Shown here: positions 19,101-28,300 of the stretch, in pieces
Numbering within the stretch: position 1 is the first letter of the stretch
Layout: the number at the start of each line of letters is the position of its first letter
Origin: JBJXGE01 sp046154185
GTDB lineage: Bacteria > Planctomycetota > UBA8108 > UBA1146 > JAJFFE01
Direction: 5' to 3'
Length of the DNA: 64,000 bases
NCBI GenBank assembly: GCA_046154185.1
Contig: JBJXGE010000021.1
Coordinates: forward strand, 1 to 64,000
Translations under genes and position numbers: made by a program
Notes under the pieces: generated by a model
The model's input: only the letters and a program-made list of their open reading frames with translations
The model's database searches: none
Told to the model about the DNA's origin: nothing

Positions 19101-19628
19101 CGAGCCGACTGCATTCGACGCTCGACATGATGCCCAGAGCGCGAGCGCCGCGACTTCAAACGCACAGATTGTGACGGCGATGCCGCCGCGGGCGATCTCC
19201 CAGGTCTCAAGCCCGCCGAGCCCATACGCGATGCCGCAGCCCGGAAGTGCGGTGCTCAAGAGCGCGAGCAACGGCACTAGGCGACTGAGGAGTCGCTGCA
19301 GTAAGAGTCGTCCGCGTGAGATGGGCAGCACGAGCAACAAGTCGAGCGACTCGCGTTCGCGCTCGCCGGCAACCGCGTTCGCGATGAGCGCCGGCAACAA
19401 CGCGTAGATGATCGCGAACTCCGCGCCGACGAGCATCGCAAAGAGCCGGCTCCCGTCACCGCTCTTCGCGTGGAGGAGGAACCAACCGGCGAGCAGAAAT
19501 TGCCCGATCGCGCACCAAAGTCGAACCCGCCGACTCTTCGCGTGCGCGGCGCTCACGCTCAACTCGCGGAGCAGCATCGGGAAACCGCTCGCAACAAAAC
19601 TCACGCTTCGACTCCACGCTGGGTTCAC
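16125..19628 (-). CDS. ABC-2 type permease fused to a periplasmic/membrane auxiliary module
   Basis: An 1167-residue protein. The first ~535 residues are an ABC-2 permease with many transmembrane segments and the cytoplasmic AGERERESLDLLLVLP motif (repeated later as ANERRRETLEVLLTTP, so the permease is internally duplicated). Residue ~538 begins what looks like a signal sequence (LLLLAILAAFFAPAHA) followed by a large periplasmic part and two helices near 885-945. In related organisms such halves are usually separate genes. Start GTG 19628 is tentative; ATG at 19577 gives the more usual MLLREL beginning. No ATPase gene is adjacent, so its partner must be encoded elsewhere. Substrate unknown. 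Confidence 0.8.
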   Translation of the reverse strand: MNPAWSRSVSFVASGFPMLLRELSVSAAHAKSRRVRLWCAIGQFLLAGWFLLHAKSGDGSRLFAMLVGAEFAIIYALLPALIANAVAGERERESLDLLLVLPISRGRLLLQRLLSRLVPLLALLSTALPGCGIAYGLGGLETWEIARGGIAVTICAFEVAALALWASCRASNAVGSMIQCYGIAALLHVGAYLASASFTGSALGDAMGGLSPVLSYYTPNSPGGTQVSIFDAWPALALGAGFLIWSRVRFGNFSELRAKSWFWGVLLRTSRDLPGNSPIAWLESRRFAWRSRFMQRLFLFVMLPVVACGFIAHDMDVAARGFRSAHLGVVVFCWQALSILIVLAASTGLIANERRRETLEVLLTTPLHGRRIAAQKFLSLRSLIVPIFVPNLILFALLFHSNRLAPSVAAPFTISVIGFLFYTTFAWFGFLYGCKCPSQPGAMIRAFAHNTALWVLNWFGLLIFLLSESGVRKMTSVFTGSAADALLGRSETTAAFRPPLTRFEKAGRRAGRWVRSQLAKDLGSRALEHAKNVRRRGGVRSLLLLAILAAFFAPAHADVTAQLEPITQLPRGGGPIPVRVEIRSTEPAVLTGRLVITADDATMSFESTPLTVPSGKVASFRLTLPALCDAPPRRELVVKLELHTATRKYNLGTAILAAKTEQPCKVIGYASAWPGDSELRSLLSAMRIDLPMAELAGKPKLAVRVSVVRLLPEEWPRTPAELCAYDVTIVHGAELAALGKQQREALRIWVRAGGVLCLLAPNTLGTEERDFIQSLAASNAEITLVPGGTPRVVAEADQRFHAWPAGLGLFALITGDAHGAESPTPAKWREISFALWRLRDDVAGWVLRGEPVAISYDREDWQRDVDTSFAQLLSPPEEAGVPGGLLVFALLLYVFAVSPLSTFLVRRFDAPALVWLLTPVWGVVFLAITATIASAYLGVSMRNRCLRIIDVDTQGNSVREHRFEMRFAQEAGSSTGERTGSLVCPARPPALRRPNLQYQMDDWTLAMSTGQTRIAGAFPENYEIQQVHRKWTVQLNHELLFADSPPPSLAVSWQELASLDPSDERALTRAFARIEASGRHRCFLVDGHAIRWPPGSVARRSLTALWHGITYRAGDLFERTAPNASGDVLDLYLVSEQNQRDRIVIVAIQDPSHAGDWVVYRCWVPGT

Positions 19629-19709
19629 TCCCCGCTAGCCGGAGTGATTGCAGTTGATGGGACTGTTGCCGGTTTCAGGCGAGCCGCTCTGGACTCGCTC
19701 GAAGCACCT

Positions 19710-21125
19710 TCATGGCCCCTGCCGAATAAACTCCTGATCATGGATCGTGATGCCGCGCACTGGGCCCTTCGCGGCGCGCGTGAGCTTGATCGCGGTGATC
19801 TTTCGCCACTCGTAAAAAACGAGATCGCCGTTTTCCGCGACGCCGATGGAACCAGCACGCCCGCCGTTCTTGTCTGGGACTCCGCTCTGCGGTGAAGCCG
19901 GCTTGCCGATGGTCACGCGCGCGGCCCTTCCTTGGGCGACGATCACGAGCGGCTCGCCGCTCTTCGTCGCGTACTTGCCGACGAGCGCGTTGAGCTGCTC
20001 CGGCTTCAGCACTGCGGGCGGCTCCTTGATCGGCAAGGCGCCGCCGAAAAGCAGCGCCTCGAGCGAGTCCGTGATGAGATGCGGAAAGATGTCGTCGCCG
20101 TTGCAAAGCACGAACACGCAGCCGTCGTCGTTCGGCAGTCGACGCACATTGCACAGGAAACCGCGCACGCTTCCACCGTGCTCGATCGCCTGGCGACCGC
20201 CTTGTGTCTGCTTCACTTCCCATCCCAGCGCATAAGAATTGAGGCCTGGCTTAAAGTACTCCTCCTTCGCGGCCTTCCCCAAGACCTTCTCGCCGCGCAG
20301 CGCCCGATCCCAGCGCCAAAGATCCCACACGTTCGTCACGGCGCCGCCCATGCCGCGGTACTGGTAGCCGAAGTTCCCGTACGGATGCTCGAGCGCTCTG
20401 CGCGGCGCGCCGTGCATCGATCTGCCGGTCGAAACCGTCAGTTTGCCGGGCGCGGAGTCGCCGGTGAACATCGTGACGCCCATTCCACTCGGCGCGAAGA
20501 GCTGCTCTTTGCAAAACTCTCCGTATCGCTTGCCGCTCGCGCGCTCGATGATCCCGGCGAGGAGCGAGTAGCCCTGGTTCCAATATTCCCAGTGTGTGCC
20601 GGGCTCGTGCCGCGGTCCGCCGCGCAGGAATCCGGGAATCAGCGCGACCAGGTCGTCGCCGCTGCCCTCTGCGTTGGTGCCCGGAATGCCGGACGTGTGC
20701 TGCAAGAGATGGCGCACCGTAATCTTCTTACAGTCGTCCGGGATATTCGGGAGGTGCATCGCGATCGAGTCATCGAGCTTCAGCTTCTTCGCCTCGACGA
20801 GTTTCAAAATTGCGGCGCCCGTGAATTGCTTGGTCGCCGACGCAATCTCGAACAGCGTGCGCGCGGTGTTCGGCACTTTGCCTTCGAGATCCGCGCAGCC
20901 CACGCCGCGCGCGATGACCACTTCGCCGCCCCGCGCCGCGAGCACAGCGCCGGTGAACCCGGTCGATTCGCAGTGGTCGAGAAACTCCGCGATGCGCTTC
21001 GCCTGCGGCGATTTTACGACGTGCACGTCGCGATCCTCCGCGGCACGCGCGGGCGTAATAGCCGCGAGAGCAAACGCAAGAGTCAGCACCGACGGAACAC
21101 GCAGGAGCCATCCATCGAGTCGCAT
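19710..21125 (-). CDS. secreted serine hydrolase, beta-lactamase class C family
   Basis: A 471-residue protein with a signal peptide ending near PARAAE. It has the SxxK motif of penicillin-binding-protein-like hydrolases (S96-A-T-K99) and the YxN motif (Y181-W-N183), so the catalytic serine should be S96. The family includes class C beta-lactamases, D-aminopeptidases and esterases; the actual substrate cannot be read from sequence. The start is well supported: a strong AAGGAGGT ribosome-binding site lies just upstream of the ATG at 21125. It is co-directional with the permease gene downstream, but no functional link is evident. Confidence 0.92.
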   Translation of the reverse strand: MRLDGWLLRVPSVLTLAFALAAITPARAAEDRDVHVVKSPQAKRIAEFLDHCESTGFTGAVLAARGGEVVIARGVGCADLEGKVPNTARTLFEIASATKQFTGAAILKLVEAKKLKLDDSIAMHLPNIPDDCKKITVRHLLQHTSGIPGTNAEGSGDDLVALIPGFLRGGPRHEPGTHWEYWNQGYSLLAGIIERASGKRYGEFCKEQLFAPSGMGVTMFTGDSAPGKLTVSTGRSMHGAPRRALEHPYGNFGYQYRGMGGAVTNVWDLWRWDRALRGEKVLGKAAKEEYFKPGLNSYALGWEVKQTQGGRQAIEHGGSVRGFLCNVRRLPNDDGCVFVLCNGDDIFPHLITDSLEALLFGGALPIKEPPAVLKPEQLNALVGKYATKSGEPLVIVAQGRAARVTIGKPASPQSGVPDKNGGRAGSIGVAENGDLVFYEWRKITAIKLTRAAKGPVRGITIHDQEFIRQGP

Positions 21126-21261
21126 CCGGTTACCTCCTTATGGACGGGAACGCTTGCGACATGATGCGGCCTGAGGCGCGAGATGCAATGACTTGAGCGG
21201 TCTCGATTCGTTCCCGCGCGGCACCGAAGCGACGCGCGGGTCGTCGCGCTCAATCAGCCCG

Positions 21262-21975
21262 TCATGGACAAGTATCGACGACGGTCTCGAACGACGCTGG
21301 ATCCCCCGCTGTCGATGGACATCGCACGAGATGATGCACTTGCGTCGGCAGAAACAGAATTATGCAGGAGATCGAGCTACCGAGTTCATGATGGACTTGA
21401 ATCTCGGCGGAGTCCGCGATCAGCTCCTGAATGTCGACGAAGTGCGTGCCGCTCGAGAAGTGACGAACGATGACGACGACCATCTCCTGCGAGAAGTCGA
21501 CCGTCGGCGCCGGTGTCGCCGGATCATGTTGCGACCACAGAACACTCCACTCCGCGTCATCGCGCACGATCGTGAGCTGCGGGTCGAGCCCAGAAAACGG
21601 GCCTTGCGCAATCGTCTCAAATGGCAATATGCCAACCGGTGGTCCGCACTCGAGCGCATCGGCTGTTGGATCATCTCCCGAACCGGGAAACGGCGCGGGC
21701 GGCGCCGGACTCGCGGGCACGAAAAGGTGGCTCAGCAAGTAGATCGCGTCAGCGATGTTGAATACGCCATCGTCGTTCGCATCACCTGCGTCTGCGCATA
21801 CGAGCGGATTCGTGCCCGGCACGAACAAAGTCGACAACATCGTCACCGCGTCGGCGACATCGACTGTCAGATCCGTGTTCGCGTCGCCGCGCACAAACGG
21901 CGCGGCTGCGACCTCGACCGACAATCCGCAAACTCCAAGTAGCAATGTCACAGAAACTCCGAGAAGACTGCGCAT
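21262..21975 (-). CDS. secreted dockerin-like plus PrcB-type protein
   Basis: A 237-residue protein with a signal peptide (ends near VEVAAA). Unlike the other dockerin-like proteins here, the paired EF-hand module is N-terminal (RGDANTDLTVDVADAVTML, GDANDDGVFNIADAIYLL). The C-terminal ~120 residues resemble the PrcB domain (protease-complex subunit): DDAEWSVLWSQH followed by DFSQEMVVVIV. PrcB domains are thought to bind or inhibit proteases. A GGGAG ribosome-binding site precedes the ATG. This may be a protease-binding module displayed through the dockerin-like part. Confidence 0.85.
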   Translation of the reverse strand: MRSLLGVSVTLLLGVCGLSVEVAAAPFVRGDANTDLTVDVADAVTMLSTLFVPGTNPLVCADAGDANDDGVFNIADAIYLLSHLFVPASPAPPAPFPGSGDDPTADALECGPPVGILPFETIAQGPFSGLDPQLTIVRDDAEWSVLWSQHDPATPAPTVDFSQEMVVVIVRHFSSGTHFVDIQELIADSAEIQVHHELGSSISCIILFLPTQVHHLVRCPSTAGDPASFETVVDTCP

Positions 21976-22318
21976 GCGTTCACTCCCTTCACGGCGCGGA
22001 GGGAACGCAAATCATAACGATCGTACGTGGCTCGAGTCGCGCAGAATCTTCGGGCGACTCGACGCCCGCGTCCTGATGAAGGTTGGTCCTAGAGATTGAA
22101 TAGAGCAAAGCCCAGCAGCCGGCTGCTCCGGCCGACCGGACCAGCCAGCTGCCACTGGGCTCTGCTCTGTGGGCCCTTTCTGGCCTTGTGAAGTTGATTA
22201 GCTGCGCGACCAATTCTCGCGAGATTCGACAGTTGTCAGAATCTGCTCAGAAACGCCATTACTCGTGAGATTCGCGGCTTGGGCCAAACACCTTTCGGTG
22301 CTTGTGCCCAGAGTCTCT
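21976..22318. other. intergenic, 343 bp
   Basis: Between two leftward genes, downstream of the giant RHS gene and upstream of the dockerin-PrcB gene. It contains the large inverted repeat at 22102-22168. No immunity-like gene was found here for the RHS C-terminus; the short frames present have no ribosome-binding site or recognisable domain. Confidence 0.6.
22102..22168 (-). terminator. large inverted repeat, likely terminator or structured RNA
   Basis: Arms AGAGCAAAGCCCAG (22102-22115) and CTGGGCTCTGCTCT (22155-22168) are complementary at 13 of 14 positions. A second, perfect 14-base palindrome, AGCAGCCGGCTGCT, sits at 22114-22127. It lies about 150 bases past the stop of the 10.5-kb RHS gene. 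No T-run follows the outer arm, so a classical intrinsic terminator is not proven. Confidence 0.45.
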
Positions 22319-25300
22319 TCACAGTCCGTAGTCCGACGGATCCGGCGGCAACTGCGGTGGCTCGCGCACCCAGTTGAAGGCCTTGAGGGCACAGCCGGCG
22401 TAGGTGTTGTAGTCGGTCACGAGCTCCTCGATGATGTTGTCGATCGTCGCTTTGATAATCTCGGTGCGGAACGCGCTGGCGATGCCGCCGCCGCCTTCCG
22501 GCGGCGGCTCGAGCAGCACAACGGCAGCGGCGACTTGGTACCACAGTTTGGCCACCGGGTTCGTGATCTGTAGCACCGACGTCACCACTGAGATGCCATG
22601 CACCGCTTTGCACGCGTACTCGATCGCCGTCACTTTGCCGCTCGGGTCGCGGAACAAGAGCGGGTTACTCTCGGCGAAGTCGTAGCGGTGCGGAAGACGC
22701 GGGTCCTCGGACAAAAACCGCCCAAGCGTCGGCTGGTAGTAGCGCGCACGAAAGTAGCCGAGACCAGTGAGATCGCTGAACTCGCGTGACTGAAAGCGCA
22801 CGTCATCATCGAGCGCGCCGACGCCGCCGACCACGGCGCCGAACGAGTCGTAGACGTAGTGGCGCGCCATCGCGCCCGACTCGTCTACCACGTCGCGAAT
22901 GCTGCCTTGCGCGTCGGTGAGATACCAATACGCGTCGCCGCCACTCGTGTAGCCGTACACCGAATCGATGCTGTGCGCGTAGAGTCGGCGCTTGAGCACC
23001 GCGCCCGCGCCGTCGAGCACGATAATGGGATTCCCACCGTCGTACACGTACTCGCGCTCGACGCCGTTCTCGACGCTGCGAATCCGACGATTCGCCGTAT
23101 CGTAGCCGTAGCTAGCGCTCCAAATCTCCACGCCACCCGGCGTCAACAATCGCACCGACGTCAGCCGATTGCGGTAGTCGTAGACGAAACGCCGCACGAG
23201 CCCGTTCGACTTGCGCGTCTCCTCGATGAGATTGCCGTTCAAGTCGTACGCATACTCGAATTCGTCGTCCTCGATGAGTTGGTTGCCGGTGCCCCCGTAG
23301 ACGTAGCTCGCGGACCGGTGGCTGGCGATGCGATTGTTCGAACCGTCGTAGCTGTAGGATTCGGCGCTGAGTCCGGGCGTCACGGGATGCGTCGCGCTCA
23401 GAAGTCGCCGGCCTCCGTCGTTGAGCGCGGTATGCGCCCCTTCCGCGTCGACCGTCGACAACACATCGCCGTTCGCGTCGCGCGTGTAGAAGAGCGCGTG
23501 CAAGACGGCTCCCCCGCCCGCAAGCCGGTGCTCTATGCTCTCGACGCGTCCCGCACAACCGCCGCAGTCATACGCATACAGCGTATCGATCGCCGGCAGC
23601 GCGCCGCCGGCGTCGTTGAAACGCCGAGCCGCCGTGAGCAGCGACGCGTGCGAGTATTCAAAGCGCATCGATCGGCCGATCACCGGCGACGCCACCGCGC
23701 TCCGATCGAGCAGCTCCGGGTCCGCGCCCGTCTGTCGGATCGAGTCGAGCCGACCGAGCGCGTCGTATTCGTATTCGGTCAGGCCGCCGAATGAATCGAA
23801 CACATGCGTGACCTTGCCATTCCCGTCGTAGCCGGCGGCGAGCTGACCCGCGCCATCGTCATAGCCGTACGCCACGACATGCGCCGTCGAGCCGTCGACC
23901 GACTCATTGCGCACTTCGCGCGGGGCGCCCGTTGGCCAGTACTCGAAGGTCTGAGCAGAACCCGGTCCAGCCGCCGATGTCAGCAATCCCACTGCGTTGT
24001 ACTCAAACGCGAAGACCTGCTCGGGCGTCGTGTGCCAACGCTCTTCAATCACGCGATGCTTCGCGTCGTACTCGTACGTGATCGTCTGCCCGTTGCGATC
24101 CGTCGCCGTCGTCAAACGACCGAGCGCGTCGTGAACGAAATTCACTTCGCTGCCGTCGGGGTGCACGACGCGCTCGACGCGCGCGTGTTCGTCGTACTCG
24201 TAGAGCCACGTTTGCCCGTTGACGTCGGTCACGCTCTCGAGGAGACCGAACGCGCCCCACGTGTAGGTCTCACTGAGACCCAACGCGTCCGTGCGCACGA
24301 GCGGCCGGCGCTGGTCGTCGAACACGTAACTGATGCAGTTACCGACCGGATCACACAAACTCGTGATGTTGTCGCTGTCGTCGTAGCCGTAGAGCCACAT
24401 GCGTCCCGCCGCATCCTCCGCCGTCAGGCGATTGCCGCGCTCGTCGTACGTGTACGACTGCACGTTGCCGAGCGGGTCGGTGTCGGTCAGCAAATGATGC
24501 TCGACGTCGTAGGTGCGCACCGTATCGAGTGGAGTCGCGCCGAGCCAACGGCGCTCGAGCGATAAGTTACCGGCCGCATCGAAGAACAGGTCGGTTCGAT
24601 CACCATTGCCATCGAAAATCGTCTGCGTGCCGGCCGCCGCGTCGTACTCGACTTGCGAGCATCCCTCGAGTGTCACGATATCTCCGTCCATCGTGCATTG
24701 CGCGACGAGGCGTCCGTCGGCGCCGAACACGTTTCGCACGACCGGGCGATCGAGCGGATCCTCGATGCGCGTCAAGTGATGCGGGAACGCCGCCACTTCG
24801 TAGAAGTACTCGGTCGTGTTGCCGGCCGCGTCGGTCGAGGACGCGAGATTCCCGTTGGCATCGTACGTGTAAACGAGTTGACCACCACTACGCGGCGTGC
24901 CGTCGGCGCTCGGCTCGAGGATTCGTGTTATGCGCCCCTGACCATCACGTTCGAAACCTATTTCGATTCCCGTCGAACTCACGAGACCGCTCGGTGTCAC
25001 ATCGATGGCGTTTCCGAAGATATCCTCCATTCGCAGTAGGCCGTCGTGTTCGTCGATCGTGTAGCGCACGCCTTTCTCAGTCGTGAGCACGTACTCGCGC
25101 GGGTTGTACGGGAAGATGAACTCGAAACACGCCGTGCCCGTGAACAAGAGTGTCGTGCCGCCGAATTGCGACAACGCTTCGAGCGTTTCCGTCACGCCCG
25201 CGTCGGGCTCAAAGCGCGGCGTGACGACGAAGCCGAACATGGTCGGTGTTGGCTGAAACGTGAAGCCGACGCGTCGACCACTCGGTAGCGTAACGTGCAC

Positions 25301-28300
25301 GCGCGTCCCCGGCTGAAACGGCTCGTCGTTCAAGTCGTCGACGAGCGCCACGGGATGCGAGAACTCCGCCGCGTCGTCGCGCAATTCGCCCGCGAGCCCG
25401 AGTTGCCAACCGAATCCGAAGTCGCCGCGTTCGGGCGCGAGCGAGCTGTAGCGCCGCGTGATCGTCAGCGGGATTCCCGCGAGTGGAATCGTGAGATCGA
25501 CAAAAGTCGTCTCGTACTGACCGAGCTTGAGTTCGCCCACCACTTGCACGCGGAATTGCACGCCGCCCGTATTGCCGATCGCGTCCTGGCCGAGGATCTC
25601 GATCCAATAGGCATCATTGGCAAGCAGCGTTGTATCGAGTTGCGCGACGGTCGCGGCCGTGACGGGTCCGGCCCCAGACGCGAGCAGTTGATAGGAGCGC
25701 TCCGAATCGCGGCGCAAACTCACGGTCCACGTGAGCCCGGCGCGCACGTTGTCCGCGATCGTCGCCACAATGTCGACGACGCCCGACACCTGCGCATCCG
25801 GCTGCGGCGCGATGAGCGTGACGACCGGTTGTTCCGGATCGGGTGCGAGCAAGGTGATCGAACGCGCCGCGACGCCGACGTTGCCGCTCGCGTCGGTGGC
25901 CGTCGCTTCGAGCAAGAATGCGCCAGGCATCGGTGCGGAGTAAATCACGCTGCCGAGGGCGTCGAGTGTCGTCAGCACACCATCGACGCGCAGCGTCCGC
26001 GACGCGACGCCGACGTCGTCCGCGGCGCCGACCGTGATCAAAACGTCTTGGCCAAACGGCGCCGTTTCGTGCGACACGGCGATCGTCACTTCTGGCGCCG
26101 TCGTGTCGGCGCTGACTTGCACCGTGAACGCCTGCGTCACACTCGCACCGTACGGGTCCGCGACCCGCAGGGTGACGAGTTGCGGACCGAGTTGCGCGGT
26201 GGTCGGTGACCAAGAAACGAGTCCCGAGATCGCGCCGACATTCATGCCCGCGGGCGCGACGTCGAGGGAGTACGCGATGAGATGTCCATCGGGATCCGTC
26301 GCCTCAGCCGCGTAGCGATAGTTGCCACCGACGACTGCCGTCGTCGCCGGCGTCGAGGTGATCATCGGCGCGCCGTTCGGCGGAATCACGGTCGCCAAGT
26401 AGGCTTGGCTGCCGGCCCCGCCCATCGCGTCGAGCACCCGAATCGCGATCGTGACCGAACCCGTGCTTGTCGGAGTCCAGGTGACCAGACCCGTCGCACC
26501 GTTGATGCTCATGCCGAGCGGCGCCGCGACGAGCGAGTAGGTGATCGCATCGAGATCGGCGTCGATCGCGACGACTTGGTACTCATACTCGACGCCGACT
26601 TCGGCGTAGAAACTCGGCGTCGACAAGATCACGGGCGCGCGATTCGCCGCGACGCCGACAACTTCGATGTCCCAAGACTGCGAGTTCACCCCGCCATACC
26701 CATCGCTTACCGCAAGCGTCGCCGCATGCGATCCGAGTTGCGTCGCGTTCGGAATCCACGTGACACGACCCGTTGCGGGGTCGATGACCATTCCAGTCGG
26801 CGCCAACGCCAGAGTGAAACTCAACACGTCGCCGAAGTCCGAGTCGAACGCGGCCGGTTGATACAGGTAGAGCTGGTCCACCACCGCGGTCGGAGTTGGC
26901 GAGCCGAACAATTGCGGAACGTGCGGATTGAGCGACACGGCGCCGGCCGCGAGTTGGTACTGCTGCAAGGCGCTGCCGCCTTGACCATCGGACACTTGCA
27001 GCGCAACGTCGAAGAGACCGGGAAGCGCGAACGGCCAGACCACGACGCCGCTCGCGTTCACCGTCATACCGGTCGGCGCCGCGAGAAGTTCGAATGCGAG
27101 TGTATCCGCATCCAAATCCGCCGCCGTCGCCGCGTAGATGTACTCCGCGCCAACCGCCACGTGCGTCAACGGTGAACTCGTGAAGTACGGCGCCCGATTC
27201 GCCGGCGCACTGATCGCGGCGAGCGTGAACTCCTGCGTTGCGCTCCCGCCGAACAAGTCGCTCGCTCGAATTGCCACCGTGTGGTTGCCGAGGTCGGCTG
27301 CGCTCGGTAGCCAGGTGACCACATGCGTCAGCGCATCCATCGCCATGCCGAGTGGCGCCGCACTGAGCACGAAGCTCACGGCATCGCCGTCGAGATCGGT
27401 GGCGATGGGCGTGTAGCTGTAGGGTGCGCCGATCGCGACGCTCGTCGGCGGCGAACTCGCAAACGTCGGCGCACGATTTTCCGCGGCGAGCCATGTCGCT
27501 TCGAACAAAACCTGCACGTGCTGAGGATTGCTGAAGAGGAGTGTGCGCGCGGGCGTACACCCGCCAGCGAAGAGCAGTTCGCCGGCCGCGAGAAACTCGA
27601 AGTAAGGTTTGCCGTCGGCCGTGACGCCGTCCGGACTCGCGACCGAAACCGTCGGTTCGGTGAATCCTTCGATCACCATTTTGAGCGGACCGCGCAGCGC
27701 CGAGTCCGACACATTGCAGCCTTGGCAAGTGACCGATAGCGTGCTCGACGCCAGCGAAAAAGTCGTATCGCTGTATTCAGCGACGACCGCGAGCGTGACA
27801 TCCGTCGCGACCACCGGCGCGTCGCTACCGGCGGGCAGCCCTTCGAGCGCAAGTGTTGACTCCGTGGAACCACAGCTTTGCACGACTTCGATGGCAATCG
27901 AGTTCATGCCGACGGCGAGCGTCACCGTCTTGAAGAACCGCCCCGCCAAGTCGATGCTGTCGGCGCTTGCGCCGCCGACGAACACGTCGACGATCGGGCG
28001 CGACGGGTCGAGCGAGTTCACGCGTCCGCTGATCGTGACCGGTGTGCCAGCCGGAAACGCGCTGCCGACGAGCGGCTGCAACTCGGCGATGCCGGCGCCG
28101 CACGGACAACTCGAAATCACGATGTCGCGGACGGCGGCGCCGATCTCCGTCGCCGACTCGGCGATCGTAAGCGCCAAGCCGCCGGTCCCGGTCGCCAACG
28201 CCGCGGCCAAGTCGACGACAGCCACGGCGCTGCCGGTGCCCGTGATCGTCGAGACCCGCACATCGGCCGCTTGCGCCGCGGTAATCGCGACCGCGACGCT

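Noticed and set aside
19932..21164. 410-codon rightward frame opposite the serine hydrolase
   Set aside because: Shadow of the hydrolase, which has SxxK, YxN, a signal peptide and a strong ribosome-binding site.
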